Below are positions 1 to 9,385 of a DNA stretch of 64,000 bases, one piece after another. The DNA comes from Nocardioides islandensis (GTDB lineage: Bacteria > Actinomycetota > Actinomycetes > Propionibacteriales > Nocardioidaceae). The stretch covers positions 1 to 64,000 of the forward strand of contig NZ_JADKPN010000002.1 in NCBI RefSeq assembly GCF_015352455.1, written 5' to 3'. A program made the translations under genes and the position numbers. The number at the start of each line of letters is the position of its first letter. Position 1 is the stretch's first letter. The notes beneath the pieces were generated by a model that was not told the origin of the DNA, made no database searches, and saw nothing but the letters and a program-made list of their open reading frames with translations.

Positions 1-10
1 CACCCACCGC

Positions 11-110
11 AGGTCGAGGAGGGCCGAAGGCCCGTCACGAGACCCCGCCACCCGACCGCACACCCCTCTCACCAGGTCTCGTGACGGGGGCCAGGGCGCC
101 CTCCTCGACC
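11..110. repeat. Inverted pair of dispersed palindromic repeat
   Basis: Two arms of the dispersed repeat family face each other. The left arm (11-44) runs from GGTCGAGGA to GTCACGAGACC and holds a GGGCC-GAA-GGCCC hairpin. The right arm (75-110) runs from GGTCTCGTGAC to CTCCTCGACC with a different inner stem. The ends of the arms are complementary, so the unit could fold as one large hairpin carrying two small ones. The right arm supplies the stop and last codons of the GIY-YIG gene. Confidence 0.85.
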
Positions 111-410
111 AGCGGCGCGCGCCTGCGTCGCCGCCCAGCTCCGGGACGCCAGGCCACGCAGCAGTGACTCGTCGCCATCGATCAGGGCCTGGCGCTTCGC
201 CCTCCCCCATTTCTGGAGGCGCTTCTCCATCTCATAGGCCTCGTCCATCCGGTCGTACTGCACAGACCATCGCAGGACGACAGGTCTGCGCCTCCTCGTG
301 TACGCCGCACCGAGGCCCTCGTTGTGCTCACTGACACGGCGTTCGAGGTCGTAGGTGCTGCCGACGTAGAACGAGCCGTCCCGGCACTCGACGATGTAGA
401 CCCAGGGCAT
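69..410 (-). CDS. GIY-YIG nuclease family protein
   Basis: A small single-domain GIY-YIG endonuclease of about 113 residues. The motif appears as WVYIVEC followed by FYVGSTYDLERRVSEH, with the usual arginine and the downstream AYTRRRRPVVL stretch. The fold cuts DNA in UvrC, homing enzymes and SLX1, but the role of free-standing bacterial members is mostly unknown. I chose the ATG at 410 because family members begin at MPWVYIVEC; a GTG at 452 would add 14 residues. The C-terminal tail (GRPGPRHETW) is encoded by a copy of the dispersed palindromic repeat, and further copies lie just upstream at 503-587, so the gene is bracketed by the repeats. Family assignment is firm; function is unknown. Confidence 0.8.
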   Translation of the reverse strand: MPWVYIVECRDGSFYVGSTYDLERRVSEHNEGLGAAYTRRRRPVVLRWSVQYDRMDEAYEMEKRLQKWGRAKRQALIDGDESLLRGLASRSWAATQARAAGRGGRPGPRHETW

Positions 411-502
411 GGCAACACGGTGACTCAGCCGGGCGTCGCCCGCTGCCTCCACGTCCGACCCTGTGGACGCGAGCGCGGAACAGGCGCTGCCATCGGTTGC
501 GG

Positions 503-587
503 GGTCTCGTGACGCGACTTCGTCGCTCCTCGACCAGCGGAGCTCACCGGGTCTCGTGACGCGACGTCGTCGCTCCTCGACCAGCGG
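503..587 (+). repeat. Two direct copies of dispersed palindromic repeat
   Basis: Copies at 503-540 and 550-587, 38 nt each, begin GGTCTCGTGAC and end CTCGACCAGCGG. Inner hairpins are GCGAC-TTC-GTCGC and GCGAC-GTC-GTCGC: the stem is kept and the loop differs. The second copy ends at the stop codon of the LCP gene. Confidence 0.9.
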
Positions 588-1490
588 TCAGGAGCAGGAC
601 TCCAGCGTCGCGTCGTCCCTCGCGCGGTCGCCGAGGCGGCGGGCCTGGTCGGTGTAGGGCAGCACCACGCTGGCGCCGCCGATGCTGCCGATGCCGCCTT
701 GGACGACGCAGGTGGTGATCTTCGACGGGTCGACCTGGGCGACCGCCTGGGCGAGCTTGAAGAGCTCGGCGGGCGAGAGGTCGGTGTGCAGGTACTGCAT
801 CACGTTGAGCACGCCCTGCTCGAGGAACCCGGCCTCGTGGGCGCGCGCCCGTACCTTGGCCTGGATGCCGCGGATGACGCGCTGCTGGTTGGCCGAGCGG
901 TCGAAGTCGCCGCGGATCAGGTTGTGGCGGATCCGCGAGAACACCATGGCGTCGTACGGGCCGAGGTGGATGCGTCCCTTCCTGAACCCCTCGGGCTTCA
1001 GCGCGCTGTCGCTGAACGCGACCGGGTTCTTGACGTCGACGCCGCCGATCGAGCCGATCAGCGCCTGGAAGTACTTGAACCGGGTCACGAACACGTAGTC
1101 GGGCTGGATCCCGACCAGGTTGCCGACCGTCTGGCCGAGCAGCTGGGGACCGCCGAAGTACAGCGAGGCGTTGATCTTGTTCGAGCCGTACCCCGGGATC
1201 GGCACCCACGAGTCACGGGGTACGCCGATCGCGGACGCCGCGCCCGTCTTCAGGTTCATGCCGATCAGCTGGAGGGCGTCACCGCGGGTGTGGGTCATGT
1301 CCTCGCCGGGCCGGGCGTCGGAGCCGACGGCCAGGATCCACACGATGTCCTTGTTGTCGGCGTCCACGCCGCTGGCCCGCTGGAGCTTGACCAGCTCCAT
1401 CTCGGTCGGCTTCACCGCCGAGTCGGGGATGACGAGCGCCGCGATGCCGAGCACGACGGCGAGGGTCACGATGCGCTTGAAGAGCCTCAT
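588..1490 (-). CDS. LytR-CpsA-Psr (LCP) family protein
   Basis: A 300-residue LCP phosphotransferase-type protein. The family moves undecaprenyl-phosphate-linked glycopolymers (arabinogalactan or teichoic-acid-like polymers) onto peptidoglycan at the outer face of the membrane. Residues 6-25 form one N-terminal membrane anchor. The core shows AVGSDARPGED, THTRGDALQLIGMNL, PRDSWVPIPGYG and KINASLYFGGP, which carry the conserved Asp/Arg residues that bind the pyrophosphate lipid, followed by SRIRHNLIRGDFDRSANQQ. The start is the ATG at 1490, which overlaps the stop of the upstream lipoprotein gene (ATGA), so the two are very likely co-transcribed and translationally coupled. The polymer attached cannot be read from sequence. 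Confidence 0.88.
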   Translation of the reverse strand: MRLFKRIVTLAVVLGIAALVIPDSAVKPTEMELVKLQRASGVDADNKDIVWILAVGSDARPGEDMTHTRGDALQLIGMNLKTGAASAIGVPRDSWVPIPGYGSNKINASLYFGGPQLLGQTVGNLVGIQPDYVFVTRFKYFQALIGSIGGVDVKNPVAFSDSALKPEGFRKGRIHLGPYDAMVFSRIRHNLIRGDFDRSANQQRVIRGIQAKVRARAHEAGFLEQGVLNVMQYLHTDLSPAELFKLAQAVAQVDPSKITTCVVQGGIGSIGGASVVLPYTDQARRLGDRARDDATLESCS

Positions 1491-2101
1491 GCGAACCGCC
1501 CCTTGGTCACGTCGTACCCGAAGATCCGCCAGCCCTCCGCCGAGGGCGTCAGGAAGAGCCGCCCGCTCACCTCCACCTTGCGCTGGACGTCGCCGTCGGT
1601 CTTGAACTTGAGCACGAACCGCGCCGTCGCACCCTCGGCCTTGCCGCGCACGGCCAGCACGTCGACGTACACCCGACGCGCCGTCGCCTTCACCGACGAG
1701 ACCTCGGCGCCGATGTCCTGGTTGCTCATGAGCTCCTTGTCGTCGGAGGCGTCGGCCTTCGCTCCGGTCGTGAAGCCGGGCCACGAGGTCGAGAAGTCGT
1801 TGCGGGGGTAGTCGCCACCGACGTACGCCGCGTCGAACCACTCGTCGACCGCGTGCGCGACCTGCTGGCGGACCTTGCTGCGCTTGCCCTTCGGCAGCTG
1901 GCCCCGGACCTTGCCCAAGGACGAGTGGGTCTCGATGGGGGCCGGTGCGTCGGTGCCGCCGTCGGCCGGTTGGCCGGCGCCGTCGGCCGACGGACTGCTC
2001 GACGAGTCGTCGCCGCCGCTGCAGGCGGCGAGCACGACAGCCAGCACCAGGAGCAGCACGACGCCCAGCTCGGCGGCGACGTGGGTACGGGGGTGTTTCA
2101 C
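1487..2101 (-). CDS. Putative lipoprotein upstream of LCP gene
   Basis: A 204-residue exported lipoprotein. A hydrophobic signal (residues 12-24) ends in the lipobox LAAC with the lipidated cysteine at position 27, followed by a Ser/Asp/Gly-rich linker. The remainder is a compact alpha/beta domain of about 130 residues resembling the SnoaL/NTF2-like or Mce-associated shape (VDEWFDAAYVGGDY, FVLKFKTDG, VSGRLFLTPSAEGWRIFGYD), with no catalytic motif that I recognise. It overlaps the LCP gene by 4 nt, which suggests an accessory role in wall polymer attachment. That role is inference from position only. Confidence 0.75.
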   Translation of the reverse strand: MKHPRTHVAAELGVVLLLVLAVVLAACSGGDDSSSSPSADGAGQPADGGTDAPAPIETHSSLGKVRGQLPKGKRSKVRQQVAHAVDEWFDAAYVGGDYPRNDFSTSWPGFTTGAKADASDDKELMSNQDIGAEVSSVKATARRVYVDVLAVRGKAEGATARFVLKFKTDGDVQRKVEVSGRLFLTPSAEGWRIFGYDVTKGRFA

Positions 2102-2247
2102 GTCAGGGAGCTCCTTAGATCAAGGTCACAGCCAACCGTGCCGGACGAGAGGGGCGTGGGTCGGCATTTGCTCGTGTCGGGGACTAACCTTCGTCGAGGA
2201 ACTTTCCTTTCATTCGCACGCATTCTGAGGAAGAGGCGAACCCAGCC

Positions 2248-5200
2248 GTGCCGCAGCCTTCCGGCAGCCCGTCCGACCACTCATCCGTCCGGCCCTCGAC
2301 CGATCTCGGGGCCAACGAGTGGCTCGTCGAGGAGATGTACGACCAGTACCAACGCGACCCTCAGAGCGTGGACCCGATCTGGGTGGAGTACTTCAAGACG
2401 TCGCCTCCTGGTGGTTCGCAAAACGGCAACGGTACGTCGTCCGCGCCGGCGGCGGCACCGGCCCCCGCCCCGGCCCCCGCCCCGGCACCGGCGGCGGCAC
2501 CGGCGGCGGCCCCCGCCCCCACGGCGCCTCCGGCCCCGAAGCCCGAGGTCAAGCAGGCGCCGAGGCCGCAGGCGAAGGAGGAGCCGAAGCCGCCGACACC
2601 GGCGCCGGTCGCCACGCCGCGTCCGGAGACCAAGGCCGCCGAGCCGGCCAAGGGCACGAGCAACCCGATGCCCAAGGAGTCCAAGCCGGTGGAGAAGGCC
2701 CAGGCCAGCGACCAGGCGACGTACACGATCCTGCGCGGCGCCCCGGCCCGCACCGTGCAGAACATGGACGCCTCGCTGAGCGTGCCGACCGCCACGAGCG
2801 TCCGCTCGGTCCCGGTCAAGCTCCTCTGGGACAACCGCACCGTCATCAACAACCACCTGGCCCGGGCGCGCGGCGGCAAGGTGTCGTTCACGCACCTGAT
2901 CGGCTACGCCCTCGTCAAGGCGCTGCGCACGATGCCGGAGATGAACGTCGGCTTCGACGAGATCGACGGCAAGCCGAACCTCATCACCCCGGCGCACATC
3001 AACCTCGGCCTGGCCATCGACGTGCAGAAGGCCGACGGCACCCGCCAGCTGCTGGTGCCGTCGATCAAGGCCGCCGAGAGCATGGACTTCGCGGCGTTCT
3101 GGACGGCCTACGAGGACGTCGTACGCCGCACCCGTGACGGCAAGCTGACCGTCGAGGACTTCCAGGGCACCACGATCTCGCTGACCAACCCCGGCACCAT
3201 CGGCACCAACCACTCGGTGCCGCGCCTGATGAAGGGCCAGGGCGCGATCATCGGCGTGGGCGCGATGGAGTACCCGCCGGAGTACCAGGGCGCCTCCGAG
3301 GAGACGATCGCGCGCAACGCGATCTCCAAGGTGATGACGCTGACGTCGACCTACGACCACCGCGTCATCCAGGGCGCGCAGTCGGGCGACTTCCTGCGCC
3401 GCATCCACGGGCTGCTGCTCGGCGAGCAGGACTTCTACGACGAGATCTTCGCGGCGCTGCGGATCCCCTACGAGCCGATCCGCTGGGCCGTGGACTTCGC
3501 GTTCTCCCACGACGACGAGATCGGCAAGCAGGCACGCACCCTCGAGCTGATCCACGCCTACCGCGTGCGCGGCCACCTGATGGCCGACACCGACCCGCTG
3601 GAGTACCGCCAGCGCAGCCACCCCGACCTCGAGGTGACCTCGCACGGCCTGACCCTGTGGGACCTCGACCGCGAGTTCCCGACCGGCTCCTTCGGCGGCG
3701 AGGGCCGGCGGTTCATGAAGCTGCGCACGATCCTCGGCATCCTGCGCGACTCGTACTGCCGCACGACCGGCATCGAGTACATGCACATCATGGATCCCGA
3801 GCAGCGCCGCTGGATCCAGGAGCGGGTCGAGCAGCCGCACAGCAAGCCGCCCCGCGAGGAGCAGCTGCGGATCCTGCTCAAGCTCAACCAGGCCGAAGCG
3901 TTCGAGACGTTCCTGCAGACCAAGTTCGTCGGGCAGAAGCGGTTCAGCCTCGAGGGCGGCGAGACCACGATCCCGGTCGTCGACGAGATCTGTGAGGCGG
4001 CCGCGGAGGCCGACCTCGACGAGGTCTGCATCGGCATGGCCCACCGCGGTCGCCTCAACATGTTGGCCAACATCGTCGGCAAGAAGTACAGCCAGATCTT
4101 CCGCGAGTTCGAGGGCAACATCGACCCACGGACCGTCCAGGGCTCCGGCGACGTGAAGTACCACCTGGGCGCCGAGGGCGAGTTCATCGCCGGTAGCGGT
4201 GACCGGATCAAGGTCTCCATCGCGGCGAACCCCTCCCACCTCGAGGCGGTCGACCCGGTGCTCGAGGGCATCGCGCGGGCCAAGCAGGACGTGCTCGACC
4301 GCGGCGCGGAGTACCCCGTCCTCCCGCTGCTCGTCCACGGCGATGCAGCGTTCGCGGGCCAGGGCGTGGTCGCGGAGACACTGAACCTGTCCCAGCTCCG
4401 TGGCTACCGCACCGGCGGCACCATCCACGTCGTCGTCAACAACCAGGTCGGGTTCACGACGTCGCCGGGCTCGTCGCGCTCGTCGCTCTACTGCACCGAC
4501 GTCGCGCGCATGGTCCAGGCGCCGATCTTCCACGTGAACGGCGACGACCCCGAGGCCTGCATCCGCGTGGCCAGGCTGGCGTTCGAGTACCGCCAGGCGT
4601 TCAACAAGGACGTCGTCATCGACCTGGTCTGCTACCGCCGCCGCGGTCACAACGAGGGCGACGACCCGTCGTACACCCAGCCCCTCATGTACGACCTCAT
4701 CGAGCAGAAGCGCTCGGTCCGCAAGCTCTACACCGAGTCCCTCATCGGCCGTGGCGACATCACGATCGAGGAGGCCGAGCAGGTGCTGGCCGACTACCAG
4801 CAGCAGCTCGAGCGGGTGTTCACCGAGGTGCGCGAGGCCGACTCGCAGCCGGCGGAATGGACGACGGTTCCGGACTACCCCGACAAGCCCACCGGCGAGG
4901 CCACCACGGCCGTCACGGTCGAGACCATGAAGCGGATCGCCGACGCCTACGTCACCCCGCCCGACGGCTTCACCGTCCACCCGAAGGTGATGCCCCAGCT
5001 CCAGCGCCGCTCACAGGCGATCACCGAGGGCCCCATCGACTGGGGCACCGGCGAGATCCTGGCCTTCGGCTCGCTGCTGATGGAGGGCCGACCGGTCCGG
5101 ATGGCCGGCCAGGACTCGCGGCGCGGCACGTTCGTCTCGCGCTTCGCCACGATCATCGACCGGCACAACGCCGACGAGTGGACGCCGCTGTCCTCGCTGA

Positions 5201-6105
5201 CCGAGGACCAGGCGAAGTTCCACGTCTACGACTCGCTGCTCAGCGAGTACGCCGCGCTGGGCTTCGAGTACGGCTACTCCGTGGCCCGGCCCGAGGCGCT
5301 GGTGCTGTGGGAGGCGCAGTTCGGCGACTTCGTCAACGGCGCGCAGACGATCATCGACGAGTTCATCTCCTCCGGCGAGACCAAGTGGCGCCAGCAGTCG
5401 GGCGTCGTCCTGCTGCTCCCCCACGGCTACGAAGGGCAGGGCCCGGACCACTCGTCGGCCCGCATCGAGCGGTTCATGCAGCTGTGCGCGGACGAGGCGA
5501 TCACCGTCGCCCAGCCGTCGACGCCGGCGTCGTACTTCCACCTGCTGCGCCGCCACTCCCTCGGCGAGGAGCACCGCCCGCTGATCGTCTTCACGCCGAA
5601 GTCGATGCTCAAGCGCAAGGAGGCGGCCTCGCAGCCCGAGGACTTCACGACCGGCCAGTTCCAGCCGTTCGTCGGCGACGCGAAGGCCGACCCGTCCGGC
5701 GTCGAGACGCTGCTCCTGTGCTCGGGGCGGATCACGTGGGACCTGATGGTCGAGCGGGCCAAGCGCGAGGACGCCGGGCAGTTCGCGATCGCCCGGATCG
5801 AGGAGCTCTACCCCGAGCCCCTCGACGCGATCCGCGCCGAGATCGGGCGCTACCCGAACCTCAAGGCCGTGCGCTGGGTGCAGGACGAACCGAAGAACAT
5901 GGGCCCGTGGCCGCACTACCAGCTCAACGTGTGGCCGGAGGTGGCCACTCCGAGCGGCCGCGTCGAGCCGATCACCCGGCCCGCCCTGTCCTCGCCGTCG
6001 GTGGGCACGGCCAAGCGTCACGCGGAGGAGCTCAAGGCTCTCATCGCCGCGGCGTTCGACGCACCGCGCGAGCCCACGGGTGTCGACGAGCGCCACGGCT
6101 ACTGA
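2248..6105 (+). CDS. kgd: Multifunctional 2-oxoglutarate dehydrogenase E1/decarboxylase
   Basis: A 1285-residue protein that decarboxylates 2-oxoglutarate with ThDP and feeds succinyl units to the E2/E3 complex of the TCA cycle. Layout: an E1 N-terminal segment ([16 protein letters not shown], about residues 12-40), a long Ala/Pro/Lys-rich linker (about 60-150), an E2-type acyltransferase domain (about 165-400, with [19 protein letters not shown]), then the E1 ThDP domain ([44 protein letters not shown]) and a transketolase-like C-terminus. No lipoyl domain is visible, as expected for actinobacterial Kgd, which is about 1230 residues in mycobacteria. The start is GTG with GAGGAAGAGG upstream. 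In mycobacteria GarA regulates the enzyme; garA is not in this window. Confidence 0.95.
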   Translation: MPQPSGSPSDHSSVRPSTDLGANEWLVEEMYDQYQRDPQSVDPIWVEYFKTSPPGGSQNGNGTSSAPAAAPAPAPAPAPAPAAAPAAAPAPTAPPAPKPEVKQAPRPQAKEEPKPPTPAPVATPRPETKAAEPAKGTSNPMPKESKPVEKAQASDQATYTILRGAPARTVQNMDASLSVPTATSVRSVPVKLLWDNRTVINNHLARARGGKVSFTHLIGYALVKALRTMPEMNVGFDEIDGKPNLITPAHINLGLAIDVQKADGTRQLLVPSIKAAESMDFAAFWTAYEDVVRRTRDGKLTVEDFQGTTISLTNPGTIGTNHSVPRLMKGQGAIIGVGAMEYPPEYQGASEETIARNAISKVMTLTSTYDHRVIQGAQSGDFLRRIHGLLLGEQDFYDEIFAALRIPYEPIRWAVDFAFSHDDEIGKQARTLELIHAYRVRGHLMADTDPLEYRQRSHPDLEVTSHGLTLWDLDREFPTGSFGGEGRRFMKLRTILGILRDSYCRTTGIEYMHIMDPEQRRWIQERVEQPHSKPPREEQLRILLKLNQAEAFETFLQTKFVGQKRFSLEGGETTIPVVDEICEAAAEADLDEVCIGMAHRGRLNMLANIVGKKYSQIFREFEGNIDPRTVQGSGDVKYHLGAEGEFIAGSGDRIKVSIAANPSHLEAVDPVLEGIARAKQDVLDRGAEYPVLPLLVHGDAAFAGQGVVAETLNLSQLRGYRTGGTIHVVVNNQVGFTTSPGSSRSSLYCTDVARMVQAPIFHVNGDDPEACIRVARLAFEYRQAFNKDVVIDLVCYRRRGHNEGDDPSYTQPLMYDLIEQKRSVRKLYTESLIGRGDITIEEAEQVLADYQQQLERVFTEVREADSQPAEWTTVPDYPDKPTGEATTAVTVETMKRIADAYVTPPDGFTVHPKVMPQLQRRSQAITEGPIDWGTGEILAFGSLLMEGRPVRMAGQDSRRGTFVSRFATIIDRHNADEWTPLSSLTEDQAKFHVYDSLLSEYAALGFEYGYSVARPEALVLWEAQFGDFVNGAQTIIDEFISSGETKWRQQSGVVLLLPHGYEGQGPDHSSARIERFMQLCADEAITVAQPSTPASYFHLLRRHSLGEEHRPLIVFTPKSMLKRKEAASQPEDFTTGQFQPFVGDAKADPSGVETLLLCSGRITWDLMVERAKREDAGQFAIARIEELYPEPLDAIRAEIGRYPNLKAVRWVQDEPKNMGPWPHYQLNVWPEVATPSGRVEPITRPALSSPSVGTAKRHAEELKALIAAAFDAPREPTGVDERHGY

Positions 6106-6110
6106 CCGCC

Positions 6111-6290
6111 ATGTACTTCACCGACCGCGGCCTCGAGGAGCTCGAGAAACGCCGGGGTGACGAGGAGGTCACCCTGGCGTGGGTCGCCGAGCGTCTGCAG
6201 GAGTTCGTCGACACGTTCCCCGAGTTCGAGATCCCGATGGAGCGCTTCGCGACGTGGCTGGCGCGCCTCGACGACCCGGACGACGACTGA
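6111..6290 (+). CDS. DUF6104-like small protein downstream of kgd
   Basis: A 59-residue acidic protein beginning MYFTDRGLEELEKRRGDEEV and ending in an Asp-rich tail (LARLDDPDDD). From memory, very similar small proteins follow the 2-oxoglutarate dehydrogenase gene in Streptomyces and other actinobacteria and are labelled DUF6104. It starts 5 nt after the kgd stop codon and is surely in the same operon. Its length and predicted helices suggest a protein partner or stability factor for the complex, but no function is established. Confidence 0.8.
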   Translation: MYFTDRGLEELEKRRGDEEVTLAWVAERLQEFVDTFPEFEIPMERFATWLARLDDPDDD

Positions 6291-6337
6291 GCGCGAAGGG
6301 TGGTCGCGAGGGACGAGCGAACGCCCGTCTCGCGCCA

Positions 6338-6390
6338 GGTCGAGCAAGCCCGCGGCTGAGGAACGAAGCCGCGACGGTCGCGTCGAGACC
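6338..6390. repeat. Degenerate palindromic repeat, GTCGAGACC variant
   Basis: Starts GGTCGAGCAAG and ends GTCGAGACC, with an inner stem GCGGCT...AGCCGC. It keeps the outer signature of the dispersed family but with GTCGAG in place of GTCACGAG. It fills the gap between the kgd operon and the convergent SDR gene. Confidence 0.55.
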
Positions 6391-6400
6391 GACCGCTCCC

Positions 6401-7087
6401 TCAGTGCGGGCCGGGCCGCACCGTCACGTCCGTGATGGTGACGTCGCGGGGCAGGTCGAGCACGTGCAGGATCGTCGCGGCCACGGCCTCGGGCGTGGCC
6501 CAGTCCCCCGCGTCGTACGCCTTGCCCTCCTGCTCGTGCACCTTCTGCTGCATCGGGGTGGCGATCCGGCCGAGGTACACGCTGGTCACCCGGACGCCCG
6601 CCCCGGCGCCGGTCTCCTCGCCGCGCAGCGAGTCGGCGATGGCGCGCAGGCCGAACTTCGAAGCGGCGTACGCCGACCACTCGGGGTGGGCGGTCAGCCC
6701 GGCGCCGGAGTTGAGGAAGACGACCGTGCCGCCGGCCGCCCGGACCGCGGGCAGCGTGGCGCGGGTGAGCTCGGCCGGCGCGACCAGGTTGACGGTGAGC
6801 TGGTCGGTGACGTGGGCGAGCGGCTGGTCGGCCAGCGGGCCGAGCTCGATGACGCCGGCCGCGTGGACCACTGCGTCCAGGCTGTCCAGGCCCGCGACGG
6901 CGTTCGCGAGGTCCTGGGGTGCGGCCAGGTCGGCGACGCGGACGTCCGCGCCGGCGTACCGCTCCCCGAGGTCGGCGGCGCGCTCCTCGCTACGGGCGAG
7001 CAGCACGAGGGCGTCGCCGCGGGCGTGCAGCGCGTCGGCGACCGCCTGGCCGATCCCGGACCCGGCGCCGGTGAGGAGGACCTTCAC
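6401..7087 (-). CDS. SDR family oxidoreductase
   Basis: A 228-residue classical short-chain dehydrogenase. The Rossmann signature is LLTGAGSGIGQAVADAL at the N-terminus, followed by a DLAAPQD-like acidic strand, AAGV in place of NAG, the catalytic Ser in FLNSGAGL and the YAASK motif. The substrate is unknown. The start is GTG at 7087, overlapping by 4 nt (GTGA) the stop of the zinc-type dehydrogenase upstream, so both enzymes are made from one transcript and may act on related substrates. Confidence 0.85.
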   Translation of the reverse strand: MKVLLTGAGSGIGQAVADALHARGDALVLLARSEERAADLGERYAGADVRVADLAAPQDLANAVAGLDSLDAVVHAAGVIELGPLADQPLAHVTDQLTVNLVAPAELTRATLPAVRAAGGTVVFLNSGAGLTAHPEWSAYAASKFGLRAIADSLRGEETGAGAGVRVTSVYLGRIATPMQQKVHEQEGKAYDAGDWATPEAVAATILHVLDLPRDVTITDVTVRPGPH

Positions 7088-8055
7088 CGCGTGAAGACGA
7101 TCTTGCCGAAGATGTCGCCCTGAGCCATCGCCTCCAGGCCCTGACGGGCGTCCTCCATCGGGAGGACGCGGTCGATCACCGGGCGGACGCCGGTCGCGTC
7201 CATCATCGTGACCAGCGAGGCCAGCTCGCCGCGGGTGCCCATCGTCGAGCCGATGACCCGCAGCTGGAGGAAGAAGATCCGCGTCAGCCCCATGTCGGGA
7301 GGCATGTTGCCGGACGTCGCGCCGGTGGTGACCAGCGTGCCGCCGACGCGCAGCGAGCGGATCGAGTGCAGCCAGGTGGCCTGGCCGACCGTCTCCATCA
7401 CCGCGTCCACGGTGACGGGCAGCCGCTCGCCGGTCTCGAACACCGCGTGCGCGCCGAGGTCGAGCGCGCGCTGCCGCTTGGTCTCGTCGCGGCTGGTGGC
7501 GAACACCTTCAGGCCACCGGCGCGGGCCAGGGCGATGAGCGCCGTCGACACACCACCGCCGGCCCCCTGCACCAGCACCGTGTCGCCCGGTCGGCAGCCG
7601 CCCTGGACGAAGAGCATCCGGTACGCCGTCAGCCAGGCCGTCGGCAGGCAGGCGGCCTCCTCGAAGCTCAGGCTCTCCGGCTTCGGCACCACGTTCTTGC
7701 GGGGCACCGTGACCTTGTCGGCGAACGTCCCCTGGTACCTCTCGCTCAGCAGCGACCGCTTCGGGTCCATGGTCTCGTCGGCGCCGCTGAACGACGGGTC
7801 GCTGATCACCGAGTGCACGACGACCTCGTGGCCGTCCTCGTCGATCCCGGCCGCGTCGCAGCCGATGATCATCGGCAGCTGCTCCTGCTTGATCCCCACG
7901 CCGCGCAGCGTCCACAGGTCGTGGTGGTTGAGGCTGGCTGCCTTGACGGTGACGGTCGTCCACCCGTCAGGTACGTCGGGCTCGGGCCGCTCCCCGATCG
8001 TCAGCCCGCTCAGCGGGTCCTCGGGCGAGAACGACTCGGCGTACACCGCAAACAT
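7084..8055 (-). CDS. Zinc-type/quinone oxidoreductase (MDR family)
   Basis: A 323-residue medium-chain dehydrogenase/reductase. It has an N-terminal GroES-like domain (NHHDLWTLRGVG, IIGCDAAGIDEDG) and a nucleotide-binding domain with VLVQGAGGGVSTALIALARA. The cysteines that hold catalytic and structural zinc in true alcohol dehydrogenases are largely absent, so it more resembles the quinone oxidoreductase branch. The start was placed at ATG 8055 because the open frame upstream runs only through repeat DNA. It is the first gene of a two-gene unit with the SDR. NADPH use is likely but not proven. Confidence 0.85.
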   Translation of the reverse strand: MFAVYAESFSPEDPLSGLTIGERPEPDVPDGWTTVTVKAASLNHHDLWTLRGVGIKQEQLPMIIGCDAAGIDEDGHEVVVHSVISDPSFSGADETMDPKRSLLSERYQGTFADKVTVPRKNVVPKPESLSFEEAACLPTAWLTAYRMLFVQGGCRPGDTVLVQGAGGGVSTALIALARAGGLKVFATSRDETKRQRALDLGAHAVFETGERLPVTVDAVMETVGQATWLHSIRSLRVGGTLVTTGATSGNMPPDMGLTRIFFLQLRVIGSTMGTRGELASLVTMMDATGVRPVIDRVLPMEDARQGLEAMAQGDIFGKIVFTR

Positions 8056-8082
8056 GCGCTCGAGGCTAGCGAGGCTTCTCGC

Positions 8083-8200
8083 TGGTCGAGCCGCGAGGCC
8101 GGCCACAGCCGAGCGAGTCGGGACCCGGTGAGAGGTCAGCGGACCGGTTGCGGGGTCTCGCCCAGGGGCTCGCCCAGGGGCTCGCCCGGCTCGACCAGCG
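8083..8200. repeat. Inverted pair of palindromic repeat variants
   Basis: A left arm (8083-8125, TGGTCGAG to GGGACC) and a right arm (8154-8200, GGTCTCG to CTCGACCAGCG) in the same head-to-head order as elsewhere. The right arm carries CAGGGGCTCGCC as a 12-bp near-tandem instead of the usual hairpin. It lies between the malic enzyme stop and the downstream dehydrogenase start. Confidence 0.65.
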
Positions 8201-8203
8201 ATA

Positions 8204-9373
8204 TCAGCGGGTGGCCACCCCATCGGCCCGGGCCGCCTCGGAGACCGCGGAGGACACCGCCGGCCCGACCCGCGGGTCGAACGGTGAGGGCACGATGAGG
8301 TCCTCGGCGAGGTCGTCGCCGACCAGACCGGCCAGGGCCGAAGCGGCCGCGAGCTTCATGCCCTCGGTGATCGCGGTGGCGCCGACGTCGAACGCACCGC
8401 GGAAGATGCCGGGGAAGGCCAGCACGTTGTTGATCTGGTTCGGGAAGTCCGAACGCCCCGTGGCCACGACCCGTGCGTGCCGGTGCGCGACGTCCGGGTG
8501 CACCTCGGGGTTCGGGTTGGCCAGGCCGAAGATGATCGCCTCGTCGGCCATCGAGGCCACGATCTCCTCGGGCACCGTGCCGCCGGACACGCCGATGTAG
8601 ACGTCGGCACCGGCCATCGCGTCGGCCAGCGTCCCGGACCGGTCGAAGACGTCGGCCGTCCGCTCCGCGAGAGCCCGCTTGACCGGGGTCAGGTCGTGGC
8701 GCGAGGAGTGCAGGACGCCCTGGCGGTCGAGCACGGCGAGGTCGCGGACGCCGGCCTCGAGCAGGATCTTGGCCACCGCGACGCCCGCGGCCCCGGCGCC
8801 CTGGATGACGACACGGGTCGAGCCGGCCGAGCGCCCGGTCAGGACCAGCGCGTTCTGGAGCGCGGCGAGCGCGACGACGGCGGTGCCGTGCTGGTCGTCG
8901 TGGAAGACCGGGATGTCGAGCAGCTCCTTGAGCCGGGCCTCGATCTCGAAGCAGCGCGGCGCGGAGATGTCCTCGAGGTTGATGCCGCCGAAGCTCGGCG
9001 CCAGCCGGACGACGGTCTCGATGATCTCCTCGACGTCGGTGGTGGCCAGGCAGATCGGTACGGCGTCCACGCCGCCGAACGCCTTGAACAGCACCGCCTT
9101 GCCCTCCATCACCGGCATCGCGGCGGCCGGACCGATGTCGCCGAGCCCGAGGACGGCGGTGCCGTCGGTGACGACGGCGACGGTGTTCGGGACCCACGTG
9201 TAGTACCGGGTCATGCTCGGGTCGGTGGCGATCGCCTCGCAGACCCGCGCGACTCCGGGCGTGTACGCGAGTGACAGGTCGTCGCGGGTGCCGAGGCCCA
9301 CCGTCGAGCGGATGTCCATCTTCCCGCCGACGTGCAGGTCGAAGACGGGGTCGCCCTCGAACGGGTGGCTCAT
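8204..9373 (-). CDS. NAD(P)-dependent malic enzyme
   Basis: A 389-residue short-type bacterial malic enzyme, converting malate to pyruvate and CO2 with reduction of NAD(P). It shows SLAYTPGVARVCEAI with the catalytic Tyr, VTDGTAVLGLGDIGP, the metal-binding region FHDDQHGTA, the Rossmann stretch VIQGAGAAGVAVAKILLEAG and FGLANPNPEVHPD. The phosphotransacetylase-like tail of the long form is missing. Cofactor preference cannot be decided from the sequence. It is transcribed alone towards the oxidoreductase pair, with repeat DNA between them. Confidence 0.93.
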   Translation of the reverse strand: MSHPFEGDPVFDLHVGGKMDIRSTVGLGTRDDLSLAYTPGVARVCEAIATDPSMTRYYTWVPNTVAVVTDGTAVLGLGDIGPAAAMPVMEGKAVLFKAFGGVDAVPICLATTDVEEIIETVVRLAPSFGGINLEDISAPRCFEIEARLKELLDIPVFHDDQHGTAVVALAALQNALVLTGRSAGSTRVVIQGAGAAGVAVAKILLEAGVRDLAVLDRQGVLHSSRHDLTPVKRALAERTADVFDRSGTLADAMAGADVYIGVSGGTVPEEIVASMADEAIIFGLANPNPEVHPDVAHRHARVVATGRSDFPNQINNVLAFPGIFRGAFDVGATAITEGMKLAAASALAGLVGDDLAEDLIVPSPFDPRVGPAVSSAVSEAARADGVATR

Positions 9374-9385
9374 GGGGTCAGGTTC

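Noticed and set aside
2392..2700. Ala/Pro-rich stretch in kgd as a frameshift or assembly fault
   Set aside because: Reading frame and both flanking domains are intact, and such linkers are normal in actinobacterial Kgd.
2281..4980. Very long open frame (899 codons) on the minus strand opposite kgd
   Set aside because: It is a GC-driven shadow: composition is low-complexity Arg/Ala/Gly/Leu/Val, no domain, and the plus strand carries the full kgd protein.
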